This document shows positions 38,021-49,210 of a DNA stretch of 64,000 nucleotides, piece by piece (position 1 is the first letter of the stretch; every line of letters starts with the position of its first letter). The notes beneath the pieces were generated by a model. The model had not been told where the DNA came from. It saw only the letters and a list, made by a program, of their open reading frames with translations, and searched no databases. This DNA is from Novosphingobium clariflavum (lineage in GTDB: Bacteria > Pseudomonadota > Alphaproteobacteria > Sphingomonadales > Sphingomonadaceae), in the NCBI RefSeq assembly GCF_026420865.1, contig NZ_JAPCWC010000005.1, forward strand, positions 278,702 through 342,701, given 5' to 3'. A program made the translations under genes and the position numbers.

Positions 38021-38491
38021 ATGTCACGTCGTCGTCGTCCCGAGAAGCGGGAAATCCTGCCTGATCCGAAGTTCGGTGATCAGACCCTGTCGAAGTTCAT
38101 GAACAACCTCATGCTCGACGGCAAGAAGTCGGTCGCCGAATCGATCGTCTACGGTGCTCTCGACACCATGGAAACGCGCGCCAAGGCCGATCCGGTCCAG
38201 CTGTTCCACGATGCCCTGAACAACGTGAAGCCGCAGATCGAAGTCCGCAGCCGCCGCGTCGGTGGTGCGACCTACCAGGTCCCGGTCGAAGTTCGCCCCG
38301 AGCGCGCCCAGGCCCTCGCCATCCGCTGGCTGATCACCGCGGCCCGCAACCGCCCGGAAACCACCATGGCCGCGCGTCTCTCGGGCGAACTGCTCGACGC
38401 TGCCAACAACCGCGGCAACGCCGTGAAGAAGCGCGAAGACACGCACCGCATGGCGGACGCGAACCGCGCCTTCTCGCACTACCGCTGGTAA
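38021..38491 (+). CDS. rpsG: Ribosomal protein S7
   Basis: A 156-aa protein that binds the 3' major domain of 16S rRNA and starts head assembly of the 30S subunit. It starts [11 protein letters not shown] and has the conserved [23 protein letters not shown]. It lies 92 bases after rpsL and about 117 before fusA. In E. coli S7 represses this operon; no comparable site can be confirmed by eye. Confidence 0.99.
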   Translation: MSRRRRPEKREILPDPKFGDQTLSKFMNNLMLDGKKSVAESIVYGALDTMETRAKADPVQLFHDALNNVKPQIEVRSRRVGGATYQVPVEVRPERAQALAIRWLITAARNRPETTMAARLSGELLDAANNRGNAVKKREDTHRMADANRAFSHYRW

Positions 38492-38608
38492 TGTGAGCGT
38501 GTGGGCCCGGGTGATCGGTCATCCGGGTGTCACACTTTTATTTCAGGGGGCGAGGTCTTATCTGAAGGCCGCCTCGCTCTCGAAACACTCCTGCTAAGGA
38601 CACTCACC

Positions 38609-40693
38609 ATGGCACGCAGCCATCCGCTCAATATGTACCGTAACATCGGTATTATGGCGCATATCGACGCCGGTAAGACCACCACGACCGAGCGTATCCT
38701 CTACTACACCGGCAAGTCCTACAAGATCGGCGAAGTCCATGACGGCGCTGCTACCATGGACTGGATGGAGCAGGAGCAGGAACGCGGCATCACCATCACC
38801 TCGGCTGCGACCACCTGCTTCTGGACGTCCGAGGGCCAGGAATACCGCATCAACATCATCGACACCCCCGGGCACGTCGACTTCACCATCGAAGTCGAAC
38901 GTTCGCTGCGCGTGCTCGACGGTGCGGTCGCCTGCTTCGACGGCGTCGCCGGCGTTGAGCCACAGTCGGAAACCGTGTGGCGCCAGGCCGACAAGTACGG
39001 CGTTCCGCGCATGTGCTTCATCAACAAGCTCGACCGCACCGGCGCGAACTTCAAGTACTGCGTGCAGTCGATCATCGACCGCCTCGGTGCGACGCCGGCC
39101 GTGCTCTACATTCCGATCGGTCTTGAATCGGATCTGAAGGGCCTGGTCGACCTGGTTCACAACCGTGCGATCGTCTGGAAGGACGAATCGCTCGGTGCCG
39201 AATTCTTCTACGAAGAAATTCCGGCTGACCTGGCTGACGAAGCTGCCGAGTACCGCACCAAGCTCATCGAACTCGCCGTCGAACAGGACGACGAGGCGAT
39301 GGAAGCATACCTCGAAGGCAACGAGCCTGACGTCGCCACGCTCAAGAAGCTGATCCGCAAGGGTACGCTGGGCCATGCGTTCGTACCGGTCGTCTGCGGT
39401 TCGGCGTTCAAGAACAAGGGCGTTCAGCCCCTGCTCGACGCCGTCGTCGACTACTTGCCTTCGCCGCTCGACATCGAAGACGTCCAGGGCGTCAAGGTCG
39501 ACAGCGACGAAGCCGACAGCCGTCCGCCCAAGGACGACGCTCCGTTTTCGGCGCTCGCCTTCAAGGTCATGAACGACCCGTTCGTCGGCTCGCTCACCTT
39601 CTGCCGCATCTATTCCGGCACGCTCTCGAAGGGTTCGTACCTGAACTCGGTGAAGGGCAAGAAGGAAAAGGTTGGCCGTATCCTCGAGATGCACGCCAAT
39701 GACCGTAAGGATATCGACGAGGCCTACGCGGGCGACATCGTTGCGCTGGCCGGCATGAAGGAAACCACCACGGGCGACACGCTCTGCGCGGAAAAGGCGC
39801 CGATCGTTCTCGAACGCATGGAGTTCCCCGAGCCGGTCATCGAACTGTCGGTCGAACCCAAGACCAAGGCCGACCAGGAAAAGATGGGCGTCGCGCTCAA
39901 TCGTCTCTCGGCTGAGGATCCCTCGTTCCGCGTGACCACCGACCACGAGTCGGGCCAGACGATCATCAAGGGCATGGGCGAACTTCACCTGGACATCATC
40001 GTCGACCGTATGCGTCGCGAGTTCAAGGTCGAAGCCAACGTCGGCGCTCCGCAGGTCGCCTACCGTGAATACCTCGCCAAGGCTGTCGATGTGGACTACA
40101 CCCACAAGAAGCAGTCGGGTGGTACAGGTCAGTTCGGCCGCGTGAAGATCAAGGTCACGCCGGGCGAGCGCGGTGCCGGCATCACCTTCAAGGACGAGAT
40201 CAAGGGCGGTAACATTCCGAAGGAATATATCCCCGCGATCGAAAAGGGCATGCGCGAAACCGCTGCCTCGGGTTCGCTGGTCGGCTTCCCGATCATCGAC
40301 TTCGACATCGTCCTCTACGACGGTGCCTACCACGACGTCGACTCGTCGGCTCTGGCCTTCGAAATCGCCGGTCGCGGTGCTATGCGTGAAGTCGCCCAGA
40401 AGGCCGGCATCAAGCTGCTCGAACCGATCATGAAGGTCGAAGTCGTCACCCCCGAGGAATACCTCGGCGACGTCATCGGCGACATGAACAGCCGTCGTGG
40501 CCAGATCCAGGGCACCGACAGCCGCGGTAACGCTCAGGTTGTCGAGTCGATGGTTCCGCTCGCGAACATGTTCGGCTACGTGAACCAGCTCCGCTCGTTC
40601 ACCCAGGGTCGTGCGAACTACTCGATGATCTTCTCCCACTACGACGAGGTCCCGGCGAACGTCGCGGCCGAGGTCAAGGAGAAGCTTGCCTAA
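38609..40693 (+). CDS. fusA: Translation elongation factor G
   Basis: A 694-aa GTPase that moves tRNA and mRNA through the ribosome. AHIDAGKTT is the P-loop, DTPGHVDF is G3 and NKLDRTGA is G4, followed by domains II-V. ATG 38609 was chosen since [14 protein letters not shown] begins the usual protein and AAGGA lies upstream; the frame stays open further 5'. Third gene of the str operon. Confidence 0.99.
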   Translation: MARSHPLNMYRNIGIMAHIDAGKTTTTERILYYTGKSYKIGEVHDGAATMDWMEQEQERGITITSAATTCFWTSEGQEYRINIIDTPGHVDFTIEVERSLRVLDGAVACFDGVAGVEPQSETVWRQADKYGVPRMCFINKLDRTGANFKYCVQSIIDRLGATPAVLYIPIGLESDLKGLVDLVHNRAIVWKDESLGAEFFYEEIPADLADEAAEYRTKLIELAVEQDDEAMEAYLEGNEPDVATLKKLIRKGTLGHAFVPVVCGSAFKNKGVQPLLDAVVDYLPSPLDIEDVQGVKVDSDEADSRPPKDDAPFSALAFKVMNDPFVGSLTFCRIYSGTLSKGSYLNSVKGKKEKVGRILEMHANDRKDIDEAYAGDIVALAGMKETTTGDTLCAEKAPIVLERMEFPEPVIELSVEPKTKADQEKMGVALNRLSAEDPSFRVTTDHESGQTIIKGMGELHLDIIVDRMRREFKVEANVGAPQVAYREYLAKAVDVDYTHKKQSGGTGQFGRVKIKVTPGERGAGITFKDEIKGGNIPKEYIPAIEKGMRETAASGSLVGFPIIDFDIVLYDGAYHDVDSSALAFEIAGRGAMREVAQKAGIKLLEPIMKVEVVTPEEYLGDVIGDMNSRRGQIQGTDSRGNAQVVESMVPLANMFGYVNQLRSFTQGRANYSMIFSHYDEVPANVAAEVKEKLA

Positions 40694-40783
40694 TCGGCAA
40701 GATCATTCTAGGGGCGGCGCCTGTTTCGGCGGGCGCTGCCTCACATCCCGCAGATTACAATTCAAGCAAAGAAGGTTTGAAAG

Positions 40784-41974
40784 ATGGCGAAGGCAAAATT
40801 CGAGCGGAACAAGCCGCACTGCAACATCGGCACCATCGGTCACGTTGACCACGGCAAGACCACCCTCACGGCTGCCATCACCAAGGTGATGTCGGAAACG
40901 TTCGGCGGTGAAGCTGTTGACTTCGCGAACATCGACAAGGCTCCGGAAGAGCGCGAGCGTGGCATCACCATCTCGACCGCTCACGTTGAGTACGAAACCG
41001 AAGCTCGTCACTACGCGCACGTCGACTGCCCGGGTCACGCTGACTACGTGAAGAACATGATCACCGGTGCTGCCCAGATGGACGGCGCTATCCTGGTCGT
41101 GAACGCTGCTGACGGCCCGATGCCGCAGACCCGCGAGCACATCCTGCTTGCTCGCCAGGTCGGCGTGCCGCAGCTTGTCGTGTACATGAACAAGGTCGAC
41201 CAGGTCGACGATCCCGAGCTGCTCGAGCTCGTCGAACTCGAAGTTCGCGAACTGCTCTCGTCGTACGACTTCGACGGCGACAACATCCCCGTCATCAAGG
41301 GTTCGGCTCTTGCCGCTCTTGAAGGCCGTGACGACGAAATCGGCAAGAGCTCGATCCTCGAGCTCATGAAGGCCGTTGACGACTTCATCCCGCAGCCGCC
41401 GCGCCCGACCGACAAGTCGTTCCTGATGCCCGTCGAAGACGTGTTCTCGATCTCGGGCCGTGGTACGGTTGTGACCGGCCGCGTCGAAACCGGCATCATC
41501 AAGGTTGGCGAAGAAGTCGAAGTCGTCGGTATCCGCGACACGCAGAAGACCACCGTCACCGGCGTCGAAATGTTCCGCAAGCTGCTCGACCAGGGTGAAG
41601 CTGGCGACAACATCGGTGCTCTGGTTCGTGGCCTGAAGCGCGACGACGTTGAGCGTGGCCAGGTTCTCGCCAAGCCGGGCACCGTGACCCCGCACACCGA
41701 GTTCTCGGCAGAAGTCTACGTTCTGTCGAAGGACGAAGGTGGCCGTCACACGCCGTTCTTCGCGAACTACCGTCCGCAGTTCTACTTCCGCACCACCGAC
41801 GTGACCGGCGAAGTGATCCTCCCCGAGGGCACCGAGATGGTCATGCCTGGCGACAACGTTTCGCTGTCGGTTAAGCTGATCGCTCCGATCGCCATGGACG
41901 AAGGTCTCCGCTTCGCTATCCGCGAAGGCGGCCGCACCGTCGGTTCGGGCGTCGTTGCCACGATCACGAAGTAA
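40784..41974 (+). CDS. tuf: Translation elongation factor Tu
   Basis: A 396-aa GTPase bringing aminoacyl-tRNA to the ribosome. [10 protein letters not shown] is the P-loop, DCPGHADY is G3 and NKVDQVDD is G4. Codon use is strongly biased, as in highly expressed genes. A strong terminator 34 bases past the stop ends the str transcript. A second tuf copy, common in this group, is not in the window. Confidence 0.99.
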   Translation: MAKAKFERNKPHCNIGTIGHVDHGKTTLTAAITKVMSETFGGEAVDFANIDKAPEERERGITISTAHVEYETEARHYAHVDCPGHADYVKNMITGAAQMDGAILVVNAADGPMPQTREHILLARQVGVPQLVVYMNKVDQVDDPELLELVELEVRELLSSYDFDGDNIPVIKGSALAALEGRDDEIGKSSILELMKAVDDFIPQPPRPTDKSFLMPVEDVFSISGRGTVVTGRVETGIIKVGEEVEVVGIRDTQKTTVTGVEMFRKLLDQGEAGDNIGALVRGLKRDDVERGQVLAKPGTVTPHTEFSAEVYVLSKDEGGRHTPFFANYRPQFYFRTTDVTGEVILPEGTEMVMPGDNVSLSVKLIAPIAMDEGLRFAIREGGRTVGSGVVATITK

Positions 41975-42007
41975 TTCGTCGATCTGCAGCTACGGCTAAA
42001 GTGATTG

Positions 42008-42039
42008 GCCCGGGCTTCCGAAAGGAGGCCCGGGCTTTT
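42008..42039 (+). terminator. Strong terminator after tuf
   Basis: The stem GCCCGGGCTTCC/GGAGGCCCGGGC with a GAAA loop is followed by TTTTC. It closes the str unit, so rpsJ needs its own promoter. Confidence 0.9.
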
Positions 42040-42074
42040 CGCGTTGAAGGGGCTCGGAGTCTTGATCGGCGCCG

Positions 42075-42575
42075 TTAGTGCGCCCGCAATTCGCCGTGCC
42101 CGACCTTCCACGCATCCGAGCCCTTGGGAGCTTCGGGAATGGACTTGAGGTCGATGTAGTAGACCGGTTCCGGTATGCGGCCGAACGGGATCGTGATGCA
42201 GGGGCCGAGACAGCCGGGCAGGTGCCCGACATCCGGCGGGTACGCCGCGCCTGTGCGCGTGCTTTCGTCTACGGACTTAGATGCCGGGACGCGCTGGTCC
42301 GTGCTGTCGCCGCCGTGGGAGCAGACGACGATCGTGCCGTCGTTGCCGCCATTGCTGGCGCGGGCGGCTTCGCGGCAGGCGTCGTCCACGGGGCTGCCTG
42401 CGGCATCCGGCATGGTGGCGTGGGCGGTAAGTACGTCGGTGTCGTCGAGGTGGGTGGGGGCATCCGATCCGTCGGGGGTGTTGGTGGGGCCGTCGGCTGC
42501 AACGGCGCTCGGTGCCAAGCATGCGAGAGTCAGCGCGGCAACCGCGCCGGAAATTGTCGTGGTGATGGAGGACAT
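42075..42575 (-). CDS. Exported hypothetical protein between str and S10 operons
   Basis: A 166-aa protein on the strand opposite to the ribosomal genes. Its N-terminus (SGAVAALTLACLAPSAVAADG) is a clear signal peptide with cleavage after AVA. The mature part is Asp/Thr/Pro-rich with a Cys pair (DDACREA, GTIVVCSH) and a C-terminal segment GCLGPCITIPFGRIPEPVYYID, probably disulphide-bonded. No family was recognised. A plus-strand ORF over the same bases is rejected as a shadow. Confidence 0.75.
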   Translation of the reverse strand: MSSITTTISGAVAALTLACLAPSAVAADGPTNTPDGSDAPTHLDDTDVLTAHATMPDAAGSPVDDACREAARASNGGNDGTIVVCSHGGDSTDQRVPASKSVDESTRTGAAYPPDVGHLPGCLGPCITIPFGRIPEPVYYIDLKSIPEAPKGSDAWKVGHGELRAH

Positions 42576-42788
42576 TGAAAGCGGCTTCTGTTAGGCGTCG
42601 CTCCATCACCGTAGGATGCGGATATGGGGCAGGGAAGGGGCGATGCGACGAACGGGGTAGGCAGCCTTCGAAAAACCTGCGGGGCTGCGTGAAATCAGGG
42701 GTTGCCCGACTCGCCTTCGCCGTGTAGGGGCGCGTTTCGAATTTGACGGGGCTCCGGCCCTTTGGCTCTTTCTCATCGGTAGTAGGTA

Positions 42789-43100
42789 ATGGAAGCTCAG
42801 AACATCCGTATCCGCCTGAAGGCGTTTGACCATCGCGTGCTCGACCAGGCCACTGGCGAGATCGCCGACACGGCCCGCCGCACCGGCGCTCTGATTCGTG
42901 GGCCCATTCCGCTCCCGACCAAGATCGAGAAGTTCACGGTTAACCGTGGTCCGCACATCGACAAGAAGTCGCGTGAGCAGTTCGAGGTCCGCACTTACAA
43001 GCGTCTGCTTGACATCGTGCAGCCGAACGCAGCTACCGTCGACGCTCTGATGAAGCTCGACCTGGCTGCCGGCGTGAACGTCGAGATCAAGCTGGCCTAA
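42789..43100 (+). CDS. rpsJ: Ribosomal protein S10
   Basis: A 103-aa 30S protein that also serves as NusE in antitermination. [15 protein letters not shown] at the N-terminus and the loop [19 protein letters not shown] are diagnostic. First gene of the S10 cluster. It is separated from rplC by 337 bases containing a terminator-like hairpin, which is unusual spacing for this operon. Confidence 0.99.
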   Translation: MEAQNIRIRLKAFDHRVLDQATGEIADTARRTGALIRGPIPLPTKIEKFTVNRGPHIDKKSREQFEVRTYKRLLDIVQPNAATVDALMKLDLAAGVNVEIKLA

Positions 43101-43437
43101 GTCGGTTTGCGGGGCGACCTTCAGGGTTGCCCCGACAGTCTTTTGATCGGACTTAAAACGATCGGTGAAATTCGGATCATCGGATCCCGATTACCTTGTC
43201 GGCTATGAGGCCGGCTTTGCGAGCGAAAGCTTGCAGAGACAGCGCCCCCCAAGGGGGACACAAGGGATACCTCCGTCGTCTCCTTCGGGAAGCGTCGGGA
43301 ATGCGTCCCCCGTCTCGTTTCCGCGGTCCATGTCGGGCTTGCAGGGAACACCTGACCCGGACGGGGTTCGTATCATGACAGGGTTGGACACGCGTACGAG
43401 GGATGGTCCTGCGTACGCCTCTGTAAGGAGAAAGGTC
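43101..43437. other. Long gap between rpsJ and rplC
   Basis: 337 bases with the hairpin at 43110-43144 and a GC-rich stretch with several short inverted repeats, but no protein gene. It may be a structured leader for the rplC-rpsQ unit. Confidence 0.5.
43110..43144 (+). terminator. Terminator or attenuator after rpsJ
   Basis: The stem CGGGGCGACC/GGTTGCCCCG with a short loop is followed by ACAGTCTTTT, just after the rpsJ stop. It could uncouple rpsJ from rplC or act as a regulated attenuator. Confidence 0.7.
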
Positions 43438-44193
43438 ATGCGTACAGGCGTGATCGCCAAGAAAGTCGGGATGACCCGCCTGTTCCAGGAGGACGGTCGC
43501 CACGTGCCCGTCACTGTCCTGGCACTTGAAGACTGTCAGGTGGTTTCGGTTCGTACTGCTGATCGTGACGGCTACGTCGCGGTTCAGCTCGGTGCGGGCG
43601 AAGCAAAGCAGAAGAACGTTGCCAAGCCGCAGCGTGAGCACTTCGCAAAGGCTCAGGTTCCCCTCAAGATGCGCGTCGCGGAATTCCGCGTCGCCGACGA
43701 CGCCCTCCTCGAAGTTGGCGCCACGATCGCAGCCTCGCACTTCGTGCCCGGCCAGCTGGTCGACGTAGGCGGCCACACCCAGGGTAAGGGCTTCCAGGGC
43801 GCCATGAAGCGCTGGGGCTTCGGCGGTATGCGCGCCAGCCACGGTGTTTCGATCTCGCACCGTGCGCACGGTTCGACGGGTAACCGTCAGGACCCGGGCA
43901 AGGTGTTCAAGAACAAGAAGATGGCCGGCCACATGGGCGACCGTCAGCGCACCCAGCAGAACCTCGAAGTCGTCCGCGTGGATGACGAGCGTGGCCTGAT
44001 CTTCGTCAAGGGCTCGGTCCCGGGTTCGAAGAACGCTTGGCTCACCGTTTCGGACGCCGTCAAGGTCGACCGTCACGCCGAGGCTCCGTACCCCGCCGGC
44101 ATCAAGTCGGTTGCCAACACCAATGATACGGCCGCTGCCGTGACCCCGGCTGAAGCCGCGGCGCCCGAAGCGACCGAAGGCCAGGAGGGCTAA
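43438..44193 (+). CDS. rplC: Ribosomal protein L3
   Basis: A 251-aa 50S protein near the peptidyl-transferase centre. [17 protein letters not shown] begins the fold, and [13 protein letters not shown] with SHGVSISHR is its conserved extended loop. Length exceeds E. coli L3 because of an Ala/Glu-rich C-terminal tail of about 30 residues. ATG 43438 was chosen because AAGGAG precedes it. Confidence 0.98.
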   Translation: MRTGVIAKKVGMTRLFQEDGRHVPVTVLALEDCQVVSVRTADRDGYVAVQLGAGEAKQKNVAKPQREHFAKAQVPLKMRVAEFRVADDALLEVGATIAASHFVPGQLVDVGGHTQGKGFQGAMKRWGFGGMRASHGVSISHRAHGSTGNRQDPGKVFKNKKMAGHMGDRQRTQQNLEVVRVDDERGLIFVKGSVPGSKNAWLTVSDAVKVDRHAEAPYPAGIKSVANTNDTAAAVTPAEAAAPEATEGQEG

Positions 44194-44195
44194 TC

Positions 44196-44822
44196 ATGAA
44201 GGTTCAGGTCCTCAACCTCGACGGCACTGCCGGCAAGGGTGACATCGAGCTGTCGGACGACGTGTTCGGTCTCGAGCCCCGTGCCGACATCCTGCACCGC
44301 GTCGTCACCTGGCAGCTCGAAAACCGTCGCGGCATCGCCCGTGCGACCCGCGAGCGCTCGGACGTTGCTCGCACCGGCAAGAAGTTCGGTAACCAGAAGG
44401 GCGGCGGTTCCGCTCGTCACGGCGACCGCGCTGCGCCGGTGTTCATCGGCGGTGGTAAGGCTCACGGTGCCCGTCGCCGCGAGTTCAACATTTCGCTGAA
44501 CAAGAAGATCCGTGCACTCGGTCTGAAGATGGCCCTTTCGGCCAAGGCTCAGAACGGTCTCGTGATCGTCGATTCGCTCGACGTTTCCGACGCCAAGACC
44601 AAGGCGCTCGCCGGTCAGCTCGCCAAGGCGAACTTCGGCAAGAAGGTTCTCGTCATGGATGGTGAGCAGGTCAACGAGGGCTTCGCCCTGGCTGCTCGCA
44701 ACATCGTCGGCGTGAACGTGCTCCCGGCTGTCGGCGCGAACGTCTACGACATCCTGAAGCACGACACGCTGGTGCTGACGCGCGCCGCTGTCGAAAAGCT
44801 GGAGGCGCGTTTCAATGGCTAA
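44196..44822 (+). CDS. rplD: Ribosomal protein L4
   Basis: A 208-aa 50S protein lining the exit tunnel. [21 protein letters not shown] is close to the conserved tunnel loop. It begins 2 bases after rplC and overlaps rplW by 8 bases. In E. coli L4 represses the S10 operon through the leader; the leader here looks different. Confidence 0.98.
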   Translation: MKVQVLNLDGTAGKGDIELSDDVFGLEPRADILHRVVTWQLENRRGIARATRERSDVARTGKKFGNQKGGGSARHGDRAAPVFIGGGKAHGARRREFNISLNKKIRALGLKMALSAKAQNGLVIVDSLDVSDAKTKALAGQLAKANFGKKVLVMDGEQVNEGFALAARNIVGVNVLPAVGANVYDILKHDTLVLTRAAVEKLEARFNG

Positions 44823-45123
44823 GACCGTGGACATCCGTCACTACGACGTGATCCTCTCGCCGCACATCACCGAGAAGTCGACCCTGCTTTCCGAGCAGAA
44901 CGCGGTCGTTTTCAAGGTTGCTGACAAGGCGACCAAGCCCGAGATCAAGGCTGCCGTCGAGGCACTGTTCGACGTCAAGGTCACCGGCGTGAATACGCTG
45001 AACGTCAAGGGCAAGACCAAGCGCTGGCGCGGTAAGGCTTACCGCCGCAGCGACGTGAAGAAGGCGATCGTCACGCTGGCCGAAGGCCAGTCGATTGACA
45101 TCACCGAAGGCGTGCGGGGTTAA
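44815..45123 (+). CDS. rplW: Ribosomal protein L23
   Basis: A 102-aa 50S protein at the tunnel exit, docking site for SRP and trigger factor. [14 protein letters not shown] and [16 protein letters not shown] are diagnostic. It overlaps rplD by 8 bases. Confidence 0.98.
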   Translation: MAKTVDIRHYDVILSPHITEKSTLLSEQNAVVFKVADKATKPEIKAAVEALFDVKVTGVNTLNVKGKTKRWRGKAYRRSDVKKAIVTLAEGQSIDITEGVRG

Positions 45124-45128
45124 TTCCG

Positions 45129-45965
45129 ATGGCACTTAAGAGCTACAACCCGACCAGCCCCGCTCGTCGCGGCCTGGTTCTCGTCGACAAGTCGTCGCTC
45201 TGGAAGGGCAAGCCTGTCAAGGCGCTGACCGAAGGCAAGAGCAAGACCGGCGGTCGTAACAACAAGGGTCATGTCACCTCGCGTGGCATCGCCGGTGGTC
45301 ACAAGCAGAAGTACCGCTTCATCGACTTCAAGCGTCGTAAGTGGGACATGGAAGCGACCGTGGAGCGTATCGAATACGATCCCAACCGCACCGCTTTCAT
45401 CGCGCTCGTCAAGTACACCGACGGTGAACTGGCCTACATCATCGCGCCGCAGCGTCTCGCCGTCGGCGATGTCGTGATCGCCGGTGAAAAGACCGACGTG
45501 AAGCCGGGCAACGCCATGCTTCTGTCGCAGATGCCGGTCGGCACGATCTGCCACAACGTCGAAATGAAGCCCGGCAAGGGCGGTCAGATCGCGCGTTCGG
45601 CAGGTACCTATGTTCAGGTCGTCGGTCGTGACCGCGGCATGGTCATCGTTCGCCTCAACTCGGGTGAGCAGCGCTACCTGCGTGGCGACTGCATGGGCAC
45701 CGTTGGCGCCGTGTCGAACCCCGACAACGCCAACCAGACCCTCGCCAAGGCTGGTCGCGGCCGTTGGCTGGGCCGTCGTCCGCTTACCCGCGGTGTTGCC
45801 AAGAACCCGGTCGACCACCCGCACGGTGGTGGTGAAGGCCGTACCTCGGGCGGCCGTCACCCGGTCACTCCGTGGGGCAAGCCGACCAAGGGCGCTCGCA
45901 CTCGCAACAACAAGCAGACGGACAAGATGATCATCCGTTCGCGCCACGCCAAGAAGAAGAGGTAA
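45129..45965 (+). CDS. rplB: Ribosomal protein L2
   Basis: A 278-aa 50S protein needed for subunit joining and peptidyl transfer. [19 protein letters not shown] near the C-terminus is the conserved catalytic-centre loop. Spacing to rplW is 5 bases. Confidence 0.99.
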   Translation: MALKSYNPTSPARRGLVLVDKSSLWKGKPVKALTEGKSKTGGRNNKGHVTSRGIAGGHKQKYRFIDFKRRKWDMEATVERIEYDPNRTAFIALVKYTDGELAYIIAPQRLAVGDVVIAGEKTDVKPGNAMLLSQMPVGTICHNVEMKPGKGGQIARSAGTYVQVVGRDRGMVIVRLNSGEQRYLRGDCMGTVGAVSNPDNANQTLAKAGRGRWLGRRPLTRGVAKNPVDHPHGGGEGRTSGGRHPVTPWGKPTKGARTRNNKQTDKMIIRSRHAKKKR

Positions 45966-45971
45966 GACACG

Positions 45972-46253
45972 ATGGCACGTTCCGTCTGGAAAGGCCCCTT
46001 CGTCGACCTGTACCTTCTCAAGAAGGCCGAGGTCGCGCAGGATGCCGGCACCCGCGCTGGTCCGATCAAGACCTGGTCGCGTCGCTCCACCATCCTTCCG
46101 CAGTTCGTTGGTCTGACCTTCCAGGTCTACAACGGGCACAAGTTCATCCCCGTTGCCGTCAACGAGGACATGGTTGGCCACAAGCTCGGTGAATTCGCGC
46201 CCACGCGCACGTTCCCGGGTCACGCTGCCGACAAGAAGGGTAAGCGCAAGTGA
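45972..46253 (+). CDS. rpsS: Ribosomal protein S19
   Basis: A 93-aa 30S head protein next to S13. [15 protein letters not shown] and the C-terminal [19 protein letters not shown] are typical. Its TGA overlaps the GTG start of rplV. Confidence 0.98.
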   Translation: MARSVWKGPFVDLYLLKKAEVAQDAGTRAGPIKTWSRRSTILPQFVGLTFQVYNGHKFIPVAVNEDMVGHKLGEFAPTRTFPGHAADKKGKRK

Positions 46254-46627
46254 GCAAGCAGGCAGCACCCCGCCGCGTAGGCGAAAAGGAAGCTCTGGCT
46301 GTCGGCACCACCATCCGTGGTTCGGCCCAGAAGCTCAACCTGGTCGCCGCGCTTATCCGTGGCCGCAAGGTCGAGGACGCGATGAACATCCTGGCTTTCT
46401 CCAAGAAGGCGATGGCCCAGGATGCTCGCAAGATCCTCGCTTCGGCGATCGCGAATGCGGAAAACAACCACAACCTCGACGTCGACGCTCTCGTCGTCGC
46501 CGAGGCGTCGGTTGGCAAGTCGATCACCATGAAGCGTTTCCACGCTCGTGGTCGCGGCAAGTCCACCCGTATCCTCAAGCCGTTTTCGCGCCTGCGGATC
46601 GTCGTTCGCGAAGTCGAGGAGGCCTGA
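46250..46627 (+). CDS. rplV: Ribosomal protein L22
   Basis: A 125-aa 50S protein with a tunnel beta-hairpin. GTG 46250 starts inside the rpsS stop (GTGA), a coupled start. [20 protein letters not shown] marks the hairpin tip. Confidence 0.97.
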   Translation: MSKQAAPRRVGEKEALAVGTTIRGSAQKLNLVAALIRGRKVEDAMNILAFSKKAMAQDARKILASAIANAENNHNLDVDALVVAEASVGKSITMKRFHARGRGKSTRILKPFSRLRIVVREVEEA

Positions 46628-46630
46628 TCC

Positions 46631-47326
46631 ATGGGTCATAAGAGCAATCCGATCGGTCTGCGTCTGCAGATCAACCGTACCTGGGACAGCCGCTGGTTCG
46701 CGGAAGGCCGGGACTACGGGAAGCTGCTTGAGGAAGACCTCAAGATCCGCAAGTTCATCGTCGCGAAGCTGCCCCAGGCCGCTATCTCGAAGGTGGTCAT
46801 CGAGCGTCCGGCCAAGCTGTGCCGCATCTCGATCTACGCAGCCCGTCCCGGTGTGATCATCGGCAAGAAGGGTGCTGACATCGAGAAGCTCCGGAAGGAG
46901 CTGGCCACGATGACTGGCAGCGAAGTGAAGCTGAACATCGTCGAAATCCGCAAGCCGGAAATCGACGCCAAGCTCGTCGCTCAGGGCATTGCCGATCAGC
47001 TGATCCGTCGTGTGGCGTTCCGCCGTGCGATGAAGCGTGCGATGCAGTCCGCGATGCGTCTGGGCGCCGAAGGCGTCAAGATCATGTGCGGTGGCCGTCT
47101 CGGCGGCGCTGAAATCGCCCGCGTCGAACAGTACCGCGAAGGTCGCGTGCCGCTTCATACGCTGCGTGCGAACATCGACTATGCCGAAGCCGAAGCGCTG
47201 ACCGCTTACGGTATCATCGGCATCAAGGTCTGGATCTTCAAGGGTGAGATCCTGGGCCACGACCCGACGGCGCAGGACCGCCTGATGCTGGAGGCTCAGA
47301 CCTCCGGCGTTCGTCCCGCGCGTTGA
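46631..47326 (+). CDS. rpsC: Ribosomal protein S3
   Basis: A 231-aa 30S protein at the mRNA entry channel with helicase action. [12 protein letters not shown] is the N-terminus; the KH domain has [16 protein letters not shown]. Spacing to rplV is 3 bases. Confidence 0.99.
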   Translation: MGHKSNPIGLRLQINRTWDSRWFAEGRDYGKLLEEDLKIRKFIVAKLPQAAISKVVIERPAKLCRISIYAARPGVIIGKKGADIEKLRKELATMTGSEVKLNIVEIRKPEIDAKLVAQGIADQLIRRVAFRRAMKRAMQSAMRLGAEGVKIMCGGRLGGAEIARVEQYREGRVPLHTLRANIDYAEAEALTAYGIIGIKVWIFKGEILGHDPTAQDRLMLEAQTSGVRPAR

Positions 47327-47348
47327 GGCTTAGGATAGAGTAAGCACC

Positions 47349-47783
47349 ATGCTGCAACCAAAGAAGACCAAGTTCCGCAAGGCCTTCAAAGGCCGGATCA
47401 AGGGCGACGCCAAGGGTGGCACCGACCTGAACTTCGGTTCGTACGGCCTCAAGGCCCTCGAGCCCGAGCGGATCACCGCCCGCCAGATCGAAGCGGCTCG
47501 CCGCGCGATCACGCGTCACATCAAGCGCCAGGGCCGTCTCTGGATCCGCGTTTTCCCCGACGTGCCGGTTTCGAAGAAGCCTGCTGAAGTCCGTCAGGGT
47601 AAGGGCAAGGGTTCGGTCGAATACTGGGCTGCCCGCGTCAAGCCGGGCCGCATCCTGTTCGAACTGGATGGCGTCGCTGGCCCCCTCGCAGCCGAGGCTT
47701 TCAGCCGCGCTGCGATGAAGCTGCCGATCAAGACCAAGGTCGTGGCTCGCCTCGGCGACACCTCGCACCTTGGCGGCGAGTAA
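47349..47783 (+). CDS. rplP: Ribosomal protein L16
   Basis: A 144-aa 50S protein near the A site. [16 protein letters not shown] begins it and [13 protein letters not shown] lies near the end. The codons match the rest of the operon. Confidence 0.98.
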   Translation: MLQPKKTKFRKAFKGRIKGDAKGGTDLNFGSYGLKALEPERITARQIEAARRAITRHIKRQGRLWIRVFPDVPVSKKPAEVRQGKGKGSVEYWAARVKPGRILFELDGVAGPLAAEAFSRAAMKLPIKTKVVARLGDTSHLGGE

Positions 47784-47795
47784 GGAAGTCTAATC

Positions 47796-47996
47796 ATGGC
47801 TAACAAGATCGAAGACCTTCGCGCCAAGACCGACGACCAGCTCACCGCTGATCTCGTCGACCTGAAGCGCGAACAGTTCAACCTGCGGTTCCAGGCCGCG
47901 ACCAGCCAGCTTGAGGCGCCCGCGCGCATCAAGCAGGTGCGTCGCGACATCGCCCGCATCAAGACGCTCCAGGCTGAGCGCGCAGCGAAGGCCTGA
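47796..47996 (+). CDS. rpmC: Ribosomal protein L29
   Basis: A 66-aa two-helix 50S protein at the tunnel exit, with [18 protein letters not shown] as its conserved core. It lies 12 bases after rplP and 11 before rpsQ. Confidence 0.98.
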   Translation: MANKIEDLRAKTDDQLTADLVDLKREQFNLRFQAATSQLEAPARIKQVRRDIARIKTLQAERAAKA

Positions 47997-48007
47997 GGAG
48001 AAACACG

Positions 48008-48277
48008 ATGCCCAAGCGTATTCTGATCGGGACCGTCGTTTCCGACAAGACCGACAAGACCGTGACCGTGCTGGTCGAGCGCAAGGTGAAGCACCCCCTC
48101 TACGGGAAGATCATCCGTCGCTCGAAGAAGTACCACGCTCACGACGAAGACAACGCCTTCAAGACCGGCGAACGCGTCCGGATCGAGGAGACGAAGCCCT
48201 ACTCGAAGACCAAGACCTGGAAGGTTCTTGACCGTCTTCAGGCGAGCAAGGGCACGGCGCTGGAAGCCGAGGTCTAA
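48008..48277 (+). CDS. rpsQ: Ribosomal protein S17
   Basis: An 89-aa 30S assembly protein, starting [21 protein letters not shown]. Last gene before a break of 247 bases that separates it from rplN. Confidence 0.98.
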   Translation: MPKRILIGTVVSDKTDKTVTVLVERKVKHPLYGKIIRRSKKYHAHDEDNAFKTGERVRIEETKPYSKTKTWKVLDRLQASKGTALEAEV

Positions 48278-48283
48278 GAGTTT

Positions 48284-48308
48284 CGGGGGTGCCTTTGCGG
48301 CGCCCCCG
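48284..48308 (+). terminator. Stem-loop after rpsQ
   Basis: CGGGGGTGCC/GGCGCCCCCG with a TTTG loop begins 6 bases after the rpsQ stop. There is no good T tract, so it may stabilise the mRNA end or attenuate rather than terminate. Confidence 0.4.
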
Positions 48309-48449
48309 TCTCGCTTTCCGGAGCAAGCCACGGAACACGCGGCGTAATCCCGGAGGGCCTTGAAAGCCTCGGCCTCAGGGTCGTACACAAGTGTTGACCT
48401 TGACGGAGGAATGCGGCAAAGGGCCGCACTTCGCCGGTGAGGGCGACTC

Positions 48450-48474
48450 GGGCCCCACGTGGGCCTGTCTTTTT
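48450..48474 (+). terminator. Attenuator-like hairpin upstream of rplN
   Basis: A short GGCCC/GGGCC stem with a CACGT loop is followed by TGTCTTTTT, about 50 bases before rplN. It could terminate or regulate entry into the spc unit. Confidence 0.4.
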
Positions 48475-48524
48475 AGGAACTGCCGGACTTGTTCCGGCAA
48501 GCCAGTTGAGAAGGACTCGGATCG

Positions 48525-48893
48525 ATGATCCAGATGCAATCCAATCTCGACGTCGCGGACAACAGCGGCGCAAAGCGCGTCCAGTGCATCAAGGTGCTGG
48601 GTGGCTCGAAGCGTCGTTTCGCAGGCGTTGGCGACATCATCGTGGTGTCGATTAAGGAGGCGCAGCCCCGCGCTCGCGTCAAGAAGGGCGACGTTCACCG
48701 TGCTGTGATCGTGCGTACCAAGAAGGACGTGCGCCGCGCTGACGGCAGCGTGATCCGCTTCGACGGCAATGCCGCCGTGCTGATCAACAAGAACGAGGAG
48801 CCGATCGGCACCCGTATCTTTGGCCCAGTCGTGCGCGAGCTTCGCGGCCGTGGCTTCATGAAGATCATCTCGCTTGCTCCGGAGGTGCTGTAA
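48525..48893 (+). CDS. rplN: Ribosomal protein L14
   Basis: A 122-aa 50S protein contacting the 30[21 protein letters not shown] is the start. First gene of the spc-type segment; its TAA overlaps the rplX ATG by one base. Confidence 0.99.
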   Translation: MIQMQSNLDVADNSGAKRVQCIKVLGGSKRRFAGVGDIIVVSIKEAQPRARVKKGDVHRAVIVRTKKDVRRADGSVIRFDGNAAVLINKNEEPIGTRIFGPVVRELRGRGFMKIISLAPEVL

Positions 48894-49210
48894 TGGCTGC
48901 CGCGAAGATCAAGAAGGGTGACTCCGTCGTCGTCCTGTCCGGCAAGGACAAGGGCCGCACCGGCACCGTGCTTCAGGTTCTCCCGAAGGACGCCAAGGTC
49001 GTCGTCGAGGGCGTGAACGTCGCCACCAAGCACCGCAAGCCGACCCAGCAGAACCCGCAGGGCGGCATCGAGCGCACTCCGGCTCCGATGGCGATCAGCA
49101 AGGTCGCAGTCGCGGACAAGGACGGCAAGCCGACCCGCGTTCGCTTCGAAGTCAAGGACGGCAAGAAGGTCCGTGTGGCCGTGAAGTCCGGGGAGACCAT
49201 CGATGGCTGA
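48893..49210 (+). CDS. rplX: Ribosomal protein L24
   Basis: A 105-aa 50S assembly initiator with a KOW motif ([20 protein letters not shown]). It overlaps rplN by 1 base and rplE by 8 bases. Confidence 0.98.
   Translation: MAAAKIKKGDSVVVLSGKDKGRTGTVLQVLPKDAKVVVEGVNVATKHRKPTQQNPQGGIERTPAPMAISKVAVADKDGKPTRVRFEVKDGKKVRVAVKSGETIDG

Noticed and set aside
40703..41749. Minus-strand frame opposite tuf
   Set aside because: It is antisense to a highly conserved gene; its openness results from the codon bias of tuf.
42078..42578. Plus-strand frame over the secreted protein near rpsJ
   Set aside because: The minus-strand frame has a proper signal peptide; the plus frame is Gly/Val/Arg-rich without features.
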